A DNA stretch of 9,048 nucleotides from Coprobacillus sp. (GCA_021203805.1 JAJQAM010000021.1:1-9048); one strand, 5' to 3'; positions 1 through 7,259 are shown, counted from the stretch's first letter. Numbers and translations: made by a program. The notes: a model not told the origin generated them from the sequence alone.

Positions 1-91
1 CGCTTTTATGTATGCTACATAATTATAGCGATTATCCCTAAAATAATCAATTGCATTTTTATTGATATTTTAAGGGTAAAATCAATATAAA

Positions 92-114
92 TAAACTAAA
101 CAATGTTTAGTTTA
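92..114 (-). terminator. AT-rich hairpin overlapping the pgi stop codon, possible terminator
   Basis: Two 11-base arms (TAAACTAAACA at 92-102 and its exact complement at 104-114) flank a single central base. The pgi stop codon (112-114) lies inside the arm. On the minus strand the hairpin is followed by a T-rich stretch (TTTATATTGATTTTA), so it could end the pgi transcript. The stem has only two G-C pairs per arm, so a protein-binding site is an equally fair reading. Confidence 0.4.
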
Positions 115-1398
115 ATATCCTTTTTTACCTAGGAGATGGAACATATTTTTCTTATAGATTTCTACCCCTGGTTGATCGAATGGATTTATCTCGAGTAGGT
201 ACGCACTCATCGCGCATGCTCTCATGAAGAAGTAGAGTAGATATCCCATTGAATAGCTATCAAGTTTTTCTAGCTCGATGACGATACAAGGCACTCCTCC
301 AGAGGTATGGGCCTCAAGTGTCCCTTCAAAGGCTTTTCTATTCACATAGGAAATATTCTTTCCTTCTAGATAGTTAAGACCGTCTAGATCTTCCTTATCT
401 CCTGGAATGATAACGTCCTCTTTTGGCTCAATTACATAGATGATTGTTTCGAAGAGTAAAGGGGTACCGTCTTGAATAAATTGACCTAAGGAATGTAGGT
501 CAGTAGTAAATGTCGCAGAAGCGGGGAAAAGAGCTTTCTTTTCTTTTCCTTCACTCTCACCAAATAGCTGCTTAAGCCACTCACAAATTTGAGTGTATTG
601 GCTCTCATACGTGACAAACATCTCGACGGATTTATTGTGGCGGTACATATAGTCACGGGTAGCGGCGTATTGGTAGCAGGGATTAGACGCTAGGTCATCG
701 TTATTAGTGTCTTTAGAGGCAAGAAGGGCTCCCTCCATAAAAGCCTCGACGTCAATTCCAGCCACCGCCATTGGGAATAAACCAACCGCGGTAAAGACGG
801 AATATCTACCTCCGACATCGCCGGGAAGAACATAGGTTTGATAGCCTTCTTTATTTGATAAACTCTTCAAAGCTCCCTTCTCTTTGTCGGTAGTGGCAAA
901 AATCGCTTTCCTTGCTTCTTCTTTTCCTACCTTCTTTTCAAGGAGATCTTTAACGAGTCTAAAGGAGATACTTGTCTCCGTTGTGGTCCCGCTTTTTGAG
1001 ATCACATTAATGGCAAATTTTTTATTCTCAAGATACTTAAGAATCTGGGCGGTGTAGTTAGGAGAGAAGGTATTGCCAAAGAAGATTATCTCAACGCCTG
1101 AATCGTTCTTAAGCCCATTAAGGGCTTCGATAACCGCTCTTGGACCGAGGTAGCTTCCCCCGATTCCGCATACCACTAAAACCTCATAATTTTCTCTAAC
1201 GTAAGCGGCGTCTTTAATGATTTGTTTAAGCTCTTCCGTATCGTATGTTGTAGGATAATCAGCCCATCCCAAAAAGTCATTTCCTTTTAGGGACTTAGAA
1301 TTAATTCCCTCGTTGATTTCCTTTACTTTTTCTTTGTATTCGCTTAAAGAGGCGCTATCTACCGCTTTATCAAGACTTACTTTTAATACCTTAGACAT
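112..1398 (-). CDS. pgi: Glucose-6-phosphate isomerase
   Basis: This cytosolic enzyme interconverts glucose 6-phosphate and fructose 6-phosphate at the head of glycolysis. The 428-residue product is close to the roughly 450 residues usual for the bacterial family. Visible motifs are the first SIS-domain glycine loop GIGGSYLG (78-85), the phosphate-binding SKSGTTTE (134-141), the family signature GGRYSVFTAVGLFP (196-209), the catalytic-glutamate segment ESEGK (281-285), the conserved histidine His302 in TDLHSLGQ, and the C-terminal QPGVEIYK with the catalytic lysine near 416. The ATG is preceded by AAAGGAGAT at good spacing. That ribosome binding site lies inside the end of the upstream S1-domain gene, and the two genes overlap by 8 bp, which points to one operon and translational coupling. 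Nothing is truncated; identification is secure. Confidence 0.97.
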   Translation of the reverse strand: MSKVLKVSLDKAVDSASLSEYKEKVKEINEGINSKSLKGNDFLGWADYPTTYDTEELKQIIKDAAYVRENYEVLVVCGIGGSYLGPRAVIEALNGLKNDSGVEIIFFGNTFSPNYTAQILKYLENKKFAINVISKSGTTTETSISFRLVKDLLEKKVGKEEARKAIFATTDKEKGALKSLSNKEGYQTYVLPGDVGGRYSVFTAVGLFPMAVAGIDVEAFMEGALLASKDTNNDDLASNPCYQYAATRDYMYRHNKSVEMFVTYESQYTQICEWLKQLFGESEGKEKKALFPASATFTTDLHSLGQFIQDGTPLLFETIIYVIEPKEDVIIPGDKEDLDGLNYLEGKNISYVNRKAFEGTLEAHTSGGVPCIVIELEKLDSYSMGYLLYFFMRACAMSAYLLEINPFDQPGVEIYKKNMFHLLGKKGY

Positions 1399-1744
1399 AT
1401 TGATTCATCTCCTTTAATGTATTTTCTATCCAGCTTGGTAATTTTTCGAGTAATGTGTCCGCTCCATGATCGATAAATACCTCTCTCGGAGTCTTTACTA
1501 TTTTAGCCTTATCTTCAGGAACCTGTTTAAGCGAGGCTCTTATAAAGCCGTTTTTTTCAATTTTAAGGACTTTGACCACCGCTTTATCGCCTGGCGAGAG
1601 AATTTCTCTGATGTTACTCACAAATTCATCACTCATCTCACTCACGTGAACCATCCCGCTAAGCTTTCCGTATTTAAAAAACACTCCATAGTAACGAATG
1701 TCATTAATCGTTACTTCAATATAGTCATTTTCTTTTATTCTCAC
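1391..1744 (-). CDS. S1-domain RNA-binding protein (YugI/CvfD-like)
   Basis: The 117-residue protein contains one S1 RNA-binding domain at about residues 4-74, with the pattern GxVxxxxxxGMVHVSEM near 20-37, a GDKAVVKVLKIE strand near 52-63 and a closing RASLKQ. The last 40 residues are charged and probably helical. Size and layout match general stress protein 13 (YugI of Bacillus, CvfD of streptococci), small S1 proteins linked to ribosomes and post-transcriptional control. In Bacillus subtilis yugI also lies close to pgi, which supports the call. The start is GTG at 1744. It is the only start that keeps the whole domain, yet no Shine-Dalgarno sequence precedes it, and a promoter -10 box ends just 7 nt upstream, so a leaderless message is predicted. 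The gene is first in an operon with pgi. Confidence 0.85.
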   Translation of the reverse strand: MRIKENDYIEVTINDIRYYGVFFKYGKLSGMVHVSEMSDEFVSNIREILSPGDKAVVKVLKIEKNGFIRASLKQVPEDKAKIVKTPREVFIDHGADTLLEKLPSWIENTLKEMNQYV

Positions 1745-1751
1745 GATTTAT

Positions 1752-1780
1752 ATTTTACTCTGATTTTTTTCTAATGTAAA
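1752..1780 (-). promoter_or_regulatory. Sigma-A-type promoter of the S1-domain/pgi operon
   Basis: Read on the minus strand, TTTACA (1780-1775), a 17-base spacer and TAAAAT (1757-1752) form a good housekeeping promoter. The expected transcription start falls at about 1745, directly on the GTG start codon. The -35 box abuts the hairpin that ends the HAD gene. Confidence 0.65.
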
Positions 1781-1810
1781 AATAAAGCACCCATAAATGG
1801 ATGCTTTATT
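1781..1810 (-). terminator. Intrinsic terminator downstream of the HAD gene
   Basis: AATAAAGCA (1781-1789) and its exact complement (1802-1810) form a stem continued by CCAT/ATGG with one C-A mismatch. On the minus strand the hairpin is followed by a TTTTT run, so it should stop transcription from the HAD gene before the S1/pgi promoter. Confidence 0.7.
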
Positions 1811-1845
1811 ATGAAAGGAGGTCAAAAAATTATGAAGAACCTCAA

Positions 1846-2679
1846 TTATCCTTTTTTAAGGAGTGTGGCTTCAGTTTTAGTCATCTCATTATCAAGGGCC
1901 ACAGAGTCAATGATAAGCTGTATAACTTTTTCAATATCGCTTCCCACGGTGTAATCCGCCCTGCAGATGAAGTTAACTCTTCCGTCTTGATGCATACCTC
2001 TTACGGTTTCACTGCTTTGCTCTTTTGGATACACCGCGATTGACTTCCCCCCGTTTCTTCTAACAAGAGTCATACAGGCGATATCAGTCGTTCCGTCTCC
2101 AATATAAATAATATTAGAATAAGGGACACGGTGACCGGTTTTTTTATTCACGGAGTCATCATCATTAATATCGGATACGCCTTTAGCGATACGGTAGACA
2201 AACTGAGTTTTTTGCGTGTAGTTAATCGCTCTTTTTGGCCAGACAGCCTCTCCGTCTTTATTGAAATAATACTCACATCCATAGATCTCGGTGAATTCAT
2301 CAGCGATGGAGCAGCCCTCGACAATCTCTTTAGTTCCGCTACTTACAAGGTAGTGCTCGACCTTCACTCCATGCTGCTCTCCGTATTCATTAATTCTCTT
2401 AAACCAGGTGGACACTCCTGGATAATATTTAATATTTTTTCCGCAGCTATTTAAGAATTCTTTGTCCATTTTAATGCCCCTATCTTTTGCGCAGACAATC
2501 ATCATATACATGTATGACAAAATCTTTTCCATCCCAGTCTTTTGTGCAAATCTAGTGGTCTGTCCCCAAAATTCATCTGGGGTCATTCCAAGAGCTGGAA
2601 TGAACGTATAGTTTTGCATGTCAGTTGTGGATAGAGTTTGATCAAAGTCATATAAAAGGGCCACAATTGGTTTACTCAT
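1846..2679 (-). CDS. HAD-superfamily phosphatase, phosphoserine-phosphatase-like
   Basis: The 277-residue protein carries all HAD motifs. Motif I is DFDQT with nucleophile Asp11 and acid/base Asp13. Motif II is LVSSGT (111-116). The conserved lysine is near Lys157, and motif IV is GDGTTD (194-199) with the two Mg-binding aspartates. A helical cap lies between motifs I and II (about 20-90), as in the phosphoserine phosphatase branch, and a polar insert (about 167-186) precedes motif IV. It is a soluble, Mg-dependent phosphohydrolase; the substrate cannot be named from sequence. A serB role is possible, but no serine-pathway gene is nearby. GAGGA lies 8 nt before the ATG. The gene has its own terminator and a strong palindrome in its upstream region, suggesting independent, possibly repressor-controlled expression. 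Confidence 0.85.
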   Translation of the reverse strand: MSKPIVALLYDFDQTLSTTDMQNYTFIPALGMTPDEFWGQTTRFAQKTGMEKILSYMYMMIVCAKDRGIKMDKEFLNSCGKNIKYYPGVSTWFKRINEYGEQHGVKVEHYLVSSGTKEIVEGCSIADEFTEIYGCEYYFNKDGEAVWPKRAINYTQKTQFVYRIAKGVSDINDDDSVNKKTGHRVPYSNIIYIGDGTTDIACMTLVRRNGGKSIAVYPKEQSSETVRGMHQDGRVNFICRADYTVGSDIEKVIQLIIDSVALDNEMTKTEATLLKKG

Positions 2680-2701
2680 TTACTTTTTCCTCTACTAATA
2701 G

Positions 2702-2730
2702 TATTCCACAATTTACTAAATTGTGCAATA
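2702..2730. promoter_or_regulatory. 29-bp near-perfect palindrome, candidate operator
   Basis: CACAATTTA (2707-2715), one central base, and TAAATTGTG (2717-2725) are exact complements. Four further pairs outside (TATT/AATA) extend the symmetry to 29 bp with a single C/C mismatch. It lies 22 bases upstream of the HAD start codon in the divergent spacer. No U-tract follows on either strand and no gene ends here, so an operator is more likely than a terminator. The cognate regulator is not visible in the window. Confidence 0.5.
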
Positions 2731-2788
2731 AATAGGTTAAAAGAAGGATTATATAGGCACATTGGGAATACAAAGATTAATATAATTT

Positions 2789-2817
2789 TTGTATTTTTAA
2801 GGAAAAACCACTAAAAT
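2789..2817 (+). promoter_or_regulatory. Predicted promoter of the lemA-pepF operon
   Basis: TTGTAT (2789-2794), a 17-base spacer and TAAAAT (2812-2817) lie 36 nt upstream of the LemA-like start. A second TATAAT at 2781-2786 lacks a well-spaced -35 box. Confidence 0.45.
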
Positions 2818-2853
2818 ATAGGAAGTTAGTTAGGAGTAAATAAGTAAAAGATA

Positions 2854-3381
2854 ATGGCCTGGTGGGAAGTGCTTCTCTATATCATATTAGCCTTAGTGAT
2901 TCTCTTTATTGTCATCTGTATCATGGGCCTTATTTTTTATGGCTATTTTAAAAGAGTTCTCACCACGAGAGCGGTGGCTATTAATAATGTCTTAAGAGCG
3001 AAATATGATTTTATTAAAGAGCTAAGAGATAATACCCTCGCTTTAGATAAAGACATAAAAGTCCCTTCTCTTATTTATTTTGACGAGCTAAAAGTGGACG
3101 CTCCAATGATCATTGGAAGCGATCAGTTTCAAAGCACAAAAGAAGTCTTAAGTGTAGTGACAAGTGATTTTACAAATGCGATTAATCTCTCCCCCACTTT
3201 ATCAAAAAACGAAAAATTAAAAGGACTATTACTTAATATTGAAGAGCTTGACGCTTCTTTTAGAAGTCATGCCGCCCAGTATAATAGCGATGTCGTGGGC
3301 TATAACTACTGGATTCAATTTATTCCCACTAGATTTATCTTTAAGCTTGCAAAAGTCCAAGCAAAAAGTTCAATTTTATAA
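2854..3381 (+). CDS. lemA: LemA-like membrane-anchored protein
   Basis: The 175-residue protein has one N-terminal membrane helix (about 5-30) and no cleavage site, then a helical domain. The region AINNVLRAKYDFIKELRDN (42-60) corresponds to the helix where LemA proteins have a conserved run ending in RYDLIPNLV, and the C-terminal helices with NEKLKGLLLNIEEL and AAQYNSDVVGYNYWIQFIP (141-159) match the family's closing EYN..I..FP pattern. Length agrees with LemA (about 180-200). The family is widespread but its biochemical role is unsettled; it is often found with membrane proteases or TPM-domain proteins. Here it is followed 15 nt later by a metallopeptidase in the same transcript. The ATG is the first available after an in-frame stop; the nearest AGGAG is 17 nt upstream, farther than usual. 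It is divergent, so the family call is good but not certain. Confidence 0.72.
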   Translation: MAWWEVLLYIILALVILFIVICIMGLIFYGYFKRVLTTRAVAINNVLRAKYDFIKELRDNTLALDKDIKVPSLIYFDELKVDAPMIIGSDQFQSTKEVLSVVTSDFTNAINLSPTLSKNEKLKGLLLNIEELDASFRSHAAQYNSDVVGYNYWIQFIPTRFIFKLAKVQAKSSIL

Positions 3382-3396
3382 AAAGGAGAAAAGAAA

Positions 3397-5106
3397 ATGA
3401 AAGAAACAAGTCTAACCTTTGAGGAGTATGTCATTCATCCTATTTCCCAAAAGAAGATCGAAAAAAAGCTTCAATCTCTTGTGGATGAAATTCACGAGTG
3501 CACTGACATTACTTCCGCTAAGAAAGTCATCAAGAAATGGAACAAGTATACTGATGACTTATCCACTGATTTTGAGATTGCTCAAATTAGGTATTCTATT
3601 GATACCCGTGACCCAGTGAACATCAAAAACATGGAGCTCACTGACCAGGTCATGCCCTACGCTCAAAAGTATTCTAATCTCTTTATTAGAGAACTACTCG
3701 CTGCTCCTTATAGAGAAGACCTAGAGAAATATCTAGGAACATACGCTATTAAGTTGTATGAGCAGCAGGTAGAGACCTTTGACGACTCTATTTTGGGAGA
3801 GCTCGCTGAGGAAAACCGCCTTGTAAGTGAATATCAAAAACTTATTGGATCCGCTCAAATTGATTTCCACGGCGAAACCCTTAATCTCTCTCAACTTGGC
3901 AAATATACAGTCAGCGAAGATAGAGAGATTCGTAAGGAAGCTTCTCTTGCTTCCGCTAATTTCTTTGCGGAGCATGAAGATGAGTTTGCTAAAATCTACG
4001 ATGACCTTGTGCATGTTAGAACCACTATGGCGCATAAACTAGGCTATGAAACTTATACAGAGCTAGGCTATAAGAGACTTGGGAGAATGGACTATAACCC
4101 TGAAATGGTAGCTGGCTATAGAGACCAAATCTATCGAAGTGTAGTCCCTCTTGCTCAAAAGCTATATAAGGATCAAATGAAAGGTTTAGGCATTAAAAAC
4201 CCGCAGTTCTACGATTATAATCTTGAATTTACGAGCGGTAACCCAAGGCCAGTAGGCACCACCGCGGAGCAAGTCAAGACCGCGGAAAAGATGTATGACG
4301 ACCTTAATAAAGAAACCGGAATCTGCTTCCACTTCATGGAGGATCATCATCTCTTTGATCTCGATGCTAAAGCGGGTAAGTCGGGAGGAGGATACTGCAC
4401 CTATATCCCCCGCTATGAGTCTCCATTTATCTTTGCGAATAATAACGGCACTCAGCAGGACATAGAAACCCTAACCCATGAGTTTGGTCATGCTTTCCAG
4501 TTCTACTGCTCAAGAAGCATTAAGATCCCTGAGTATCGTAATCCTACCCTTGAAACATGTGAGATTCACTCAATGAGTATGGAATTCCTCACCTGGCCTT
4601 ATATGGAAGAGTTCTTTGGTAAAGACGTCGATAAATATAGATACACTCATCTAAAAGGCGCTATTCAGTTCCTCCCTTACGGTGTTCTTATCGATGAGTT
4701 CCAGCATTGGGTCTACGCTAACCCTGATGCCACTCATATGGAGAGATGTGCGGCCTTCCGCGAGATGCAGAAGAAATATACTCCTCATCTTAAATTTGAT
4801 GAGTGCCCATATCTTGAGCATGGAGCGTATTGGGTCAGACAGTCTCACGTCTTTATGACCGCCTTCTACTACATTGACTATACCTTAGCTCAGGTTGTCT
4901 CCTTTGAGTTCCTTGCTTCTAGTCTAAAGAATAGAGAGAAGACACTAAATAAGTATGTCAAACTCTGTAAGTACGGCGGTAAGTCTCCATTTGTGGAAAC
5001 CTTAGAGAAGAACCATCTCCGTAACCCCTTCATAGAGGGTAATGTTGAAAAGGCTATCAAACCACTAAGAAAAATTCTTAAAGAGTTTGACACCACTAAG
5101 TTCTAA
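3397..5106 (+). CDS. pepF: M3-family zinc oligoendopeptidase (PepF-like)
   Basis: The 569-residue enzyme belongs to the thimet/oligoendopeptidase F group, cytosolic zinc peptidases that trim short peptides. The catalytic motif is HEFGH at 361-365, with both zinc-binding histidines and the general-base Glu362. The third ligand is most likely Glu389 in CEIHS. The C-terminal substrate-binding part, around residues 480-500, shows the histidine- and tyrosine-rich pattern of M3 enzymes (SHVFMTAFYYIDY). The first 200 residues are the helical N-terminal lobe. There is no signal peptide. AAGGAG sits 8 nt before the ATG and 15 nt separate it from the LemA-like gene, so both are co-transcribed. A strong terminator follows. 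Length fits the shorter PepF-related subfamily. Identity as an M3 peptidase is secure; the precise pepF label is by similarity. Confidence 0.93.
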   Translation: MKETSLTFEEYVIHPISQKKIEKKLQSLVDEIHECTDITSAKKVIKKWNKYTDDLSTDFEIAQIRYSIDTRDPVNIKNMELTDQVMPYAQKYSNLFIRELLAAPYREDLEKYLGTYAIKLYEQQVETFDDSILGELAEENRLVSEYQKLIGSAQIDFHGETLNLSQLGKYTVSEDREIRKEASLASANFFAEHEDEFAKIYDDLVHVRTTMAHKLGYETYTELGYKRLGRMDYNPEMVAGYRDQIYRSVVPLAQKLYKDQMKGLGIKNPQFYDYNLEFTSGNPRPVGTTAEQVKTAEKMYDDLNKETGICFHFMEDHHLFDLDAKAGKSGGGYCTYIPRYESPFIFANNNGTQQDIETLTHEFGHAFQFYCSRSIKIPEYRNPTLETCEIHSMSMEFLTWPYMEEFFGKDVDKYRYTHLKGAIQFLPYGVLIDEFQHWVYANPDATHMERCAAFREMQKKYTPHLKFDECPYLEHGAYWVRQSHVFMTAFYYIDYTLAQVVSFEFLASSLKNREKTLNKYVKLCKYGGKSPFVETLEKNHLRNPFIEGNVEKAIKPLRKILKEFDTTKF

Positions 5107-5126
5107 CTGGGTAGTGGTGCTAATAG

Positions 5127-5155
5127 AAAAAGAGACCCCAAGGGATCTCTTTTTT
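5127..5155. terminator. Bidirectional intrinsic terminator
   Basis: AAAAAGAGA (5127-5135) pairs exactly with TCTCTTTTT (5146-5154), with CCC/GGG pairs inside. A T-run follows on the plus strand and an A-run precedes it. It therefore ends pepF from the left and the membrane-protein gene (stop at 5173) from the right. A second, smaller inverted repeat, CACCACT/AGTGGTG (5091-5119), spans the pepF stop codon just before it. Confidence 0.88.
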
Positions 5156-5172
5156 CATATATACAAAGGTAA

Positions 5173-5652
5173 TTATTTATCGAGCTGAATGCACCAGATA
5201 TTAAAGCAGGCGCAGGTAACGGTAAGCGCCATAACAGCATATGGGCCTACGTGCATGATCATTTGCTCTAACGGAATTCCATCAAAGGCTAAAAGCCACA
5301 CATTAATAAGGCCGATGAGAAGGGCACTGAAGAGTTCCACCGCGGTTAAACTAATAAAGAGAATTCTTTCTGTCTTATAGTCGTAGTGCCAAAATGGTAA
5401 TGCCATGAAGAGAGTTAGAATCGCGCATGCTAGGAGTAGCATATAGCCCACAAAGACAGGCCAAATGCCTTTATAACCAGCATAGGCTTGGTTATTAAAG
5501 AAGAGGCGGAATGCCGCATAAACATCTCTTGGCATGCTGTGGCAAATGATGTTTGGGAAGAACATCATAAGGACAGCAAGAAAGAGAAAAACACAGCTAA
5601 CAATCATTAGTGTGACAGAACTTGGACCTGATTTTTTCTCTTGCTGTGGCAT
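5173..5652 (-). CDS. Uncharacterised four-helix membrane protein
   Basis: The 159-residue product has a short polar N-terminus and four predicted membrane helices at about 13-36, 64-88, 95-123 and 133-157, with an extracytoplasmic-sized loop of about 27 residues between the first two. No catalytic motif or family signature is recognisable, and no function is proposed. The ATG has AAGG nine nt upstream. It follows another small membrane-protein gene by 64 nt and could be read from the same transcript, since no clear terminator or promoter separates them. It ends facing the pepF terminator. Confidence 0.75.
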   Translation of the reverse strand: MPQQEKKSGPSSVTLMIVSCVFLFLAVLMMFFPNIICHSMPRDVYAAFRLFFNNQAYAGYKGIWPVFVGYMLLLACAILTLFMALPFWHYDYKTERILFISLTAVELFSALLIGLINVWLLAFDGIPLEQMIMHVGPYAVMALTVTCACFNIWCIQLDK

Positions 5653-5704
5653 ATCGTTTTTCCTTTAGCGCTTTATATCTTACTATTATTTTTATCTCTT
5701 GACT

Positions 5705-5730
5705 ATAATTTTTTATTTATAAAGAATTAT
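5705..5730. repeat. Imperfect AT-rich palindrome at a stop codon
   Basis: ATAATT-T-TTTAT and ATAAA-G-AATTAT are complementary apart from one T/G pair, with a 2-base centre. It covers the stop codon of the gene ending at 5717. No U-tract follows on the minus strand, so it is a poor terminator candidate. Confidence 0.35.
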
Positions 5731-6280
5731 TTTCTTCGCTTTCCTGCTCTTCTTTTACTTCTTTTGTTTCTGCTTCTATAGCAGTCTCCTCGCTCTTATT
5801 TTCCTTTTTAGGAGGCTCCACCATATAGATGAAAATGTTAATAAGAGCGACGATAAGAGCACTTATCATAGCGGTTAGTGATTGGGCGGTATATAAGGCG
5901 CTTCCAGTGACGCCGTCAAGCTTGGTATTAAGAAATACTGTAGGTATAAAAGCAATAGCAAAAAGGGCAATAACACTGCAAATAAGGGATATAAGATTAA
6001 TATTTTTAACTGCTTTCTCTCTATTTCCCTTTGCCTCTAAGATATAGGAAGAGAGTAGTAGGACTCCGCTAGCGATAACGCATAAATAACCAATAAAACC
6101 GAGGGCCCCGTTAAACCCATTTTTAAAAATTACCTCACTAAATCCGTATGTTGTAGTGGTGCCGTAGCTATCGATTCTAGCTTGATCTCCAAAGAGCATG
6201 CAAAAAGATAAAACAGCGAGAATAACGCCGACGAGTTTTGCTATCCAAAGATATGGTTTTACTTTCTCTAAATTTTTCAT
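5717..6280 (-). CDS. Uncharacterised membrane protein with acidic tail, coupled to GT8 gene
   Basis: The 187-residue protein has four predicted membrane helices (about 11-31, 57-79, 92-116 and 128-152) followed by a charged cytoplasmic tail from 153 that is dominated by Glu and Lys. No family is recognised. Its ATG overlaps the GT8 stop codon as ATGA, and AAGGAG lies inside the end of the GT8 gene at good spacing, so translation is probably coupled. This tight link suggests, but does not prove, a role beside the glycosyltransferase in making or exporting a surface glycan. Confidence 0.78.
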   Translation of the reverse strand: MKNLEKVKPYLWIAKLVGVILAVLSFCMLFGDQARIDSYGTTTTYGFSEVIFKNGFNGALGFIGYLCVIASGVLLLSSYILEAKGNREKAVKNINLISLICSVIALFAIAFIPTVFLNTKLDGVTGSALYTAQSLTAMISALIVALINIFIYMVEPPKKENKSEETAIEAETKEVKEEQESEENNSL

Positions 6281-7095
6281 TGTCCTAGCTCCTTCATCCT
6301 TTTTTCGTACTCATCTAATATATCATTATAAGCGCTCATTTTCTTTTTTACTTCGCTAACTTCCCATGGCTTAATATATCGCCACCCATATTTCTTTCTT
6401 ACCGAGCAGAAGTGCTGAACGACAACCTCTGGGTAATACTTCTTTTTCTCGTTATATTTCTCTCCGAGAAATAATTTATCCTTAATCGCAATATTAAGGG
6501 CCTGCTGATCAACATAAAACATCTTCTTATCATGAACGAGATTTCTCGCGTCCCTAATTCTTCCATTTTCTTTTAGTCTTTTGAGGTTTATAAGAAGGAC
6601 TCCGGCGTTAAAGTAGTGAGCAAATCTCCACCTAGACGGAGAGCCCCAGTTATTTGCGTCTTTACAGCAAGCGATATCATAATCCGAGATATCAATGTTA
6701 TAGAAAGGCTCGAGGTCACTATTAATAATTGTATCGGAATCTAGATACAAGAGCTTATCAGGTAGTCCCTCTATTTCATCAATAAAAAGGCGAAGCATGG
6801 TGTATGGAGTAGCGTAGGCGTGTCCGTTATTTACTCCGTCAAGCATCTGTTCCCTAAACTCCCTAGAAAGATCGATCACTGTTATTTCGTTTTCTTCGTT
6901 TCCTTTTTTCAAAATCTTTTCTAAATAGGCAAATTCTTCTTCAGTTGGGGGTATATAGCTTGGGTTAATATCTCTTAAATCCATCGTTAAAAAATAGACA
7001 TGAATAGGGCATTTCGTATGCTTAACTAAAGAAAGGAATGAAATTACCATTCCTTTGAAAATGTATTCATTTCCACCATAAAGTAAATTAATCAT
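6277..7095 (-). CDS. Family 8 glycosyltransferase
   Basis: The 272-residue enzyme has the GT8 layout. It starts with an INLLYGGNEYIFKGM segment, the nucleotide-binding beginning of the fold. The metal-binding DSD motif at 119-121 follows in LLYLDSDTII. YFNAGVLLINL (161-171), DQQALN (196-201) and the metal-ligand histidine His228 in VVQHF come next, and IKPW near 241 is the usual C-terminal signature. GT8 enzymes transfer hexoses from UDP- or ADP-type donors with retention, mostly onto lipopolysaccharide-like, teichoic or other surface glycans; the acceptor here is unknown. There is no membrane segment. The ribosome site is odd: AAGGA touches the ATG directly and AGGTGA is 12 nt upstream. The gene begins 36 nt after tRNA-Leu without an obvious promoter of its own. 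It ends at TGA, overlapping the next gene by 4 bp. Confidence 0.92.
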   Translation of the reverse strand: MINLLYGGNEYIFKGMVISFLSLVKHTKCPIHVYFLTMDLRDINPSYIPPTEEEFAYLEKILKKGNEENEITVIDLSREFREQMLDGVNNGHAYATPYTMLRLFIDEIEGLPDKLLYLDSDTIINSDLEPFYNIDISDYDIACCKDANNWGSPSRWRFAHYFNAGVLLINLKRLKENGRIRDARNLVHDKKMFYVDQQALNIAIKDKLFLGEKYNEKKKYYPEVVVQHFCSVRKKYGWRYIKPWEVSEVKKKMSAYNDILDEYEKRMKELGQ

Positions 7096-7131
7096 TCCTT
7101 ATCTATCTCACCTAGAATTAATTTCTTTTTC

Positions 7132-7216
7132 TGGTGCGCGAGATGAGACTTGAACTCACACTGGATACCCAATACGCCCCTCAAACGTACGCGTCTACCA
7201 ATTCCGCCACTCGCGC
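7132..7216 (-). tRNA. tRNA-Leu (anticodon GAG)
   Basis: The 85-nt minus-strand RNA folds with acceptor GCGCGAG/CTCGCGC, D arm with GGTAGACGC, anticodon stem TACGT/GCGTA, loop TTGAGGG giving anticodon GAG, a 13-base variable arm typical of class II tRNAs, T arm GTGAG-TTCAAGT-CTCAT, and encoded ACCA end. GAG reads CUC and CUU codons, both common in this window. The long variable arm and anticodon agree on leucine. Confidence 0.96.
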
Positions 7217-7230
7217 AGTTCAGTATTTAT

Positions 7231-7259
7231 AATTTACTCTTAATTTGCCCTTTATGCAA
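7231..7259 (-). promoter_or_regulatory. Predicted tRNA-Leu promoter
   Basis: On the minus strand TTGCAT (7259-7254), a 17-base spacer and TAAATT (7236-7231) precede the tRNA by 14 nt. With no terminator between, it may also drive the GT8 and membrane-protein genes. Confidence 0.5.

Noticed and set aside
61..86. Inverted repeat ATTGAT/ATCAAT with inner TTT/AAA pairs
   Set aside because: It needs a bulge, is very AT-rich and has no U-tract; chance is likely in this composition.
1466..1774. Plus-strand 102-codon open frame
   Set aside because: It is antisense to the S1-domain gene, has no ribosome site, and the opposite strand carries a clear conserved domain.
1801..2043. Plus-strand 80-codon open frame
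   Set aside because: It is a shadow of the HAD gene, and its start lies within the terminator hairpin.
6277..6279. UGA read as tryptophan (Mollicutes code)
   Set aside because: The TGA ends the GT8 gene in an ATGA overlap, tryptophan is encoded by TGG throughout, and no frame needs UGA read-through.
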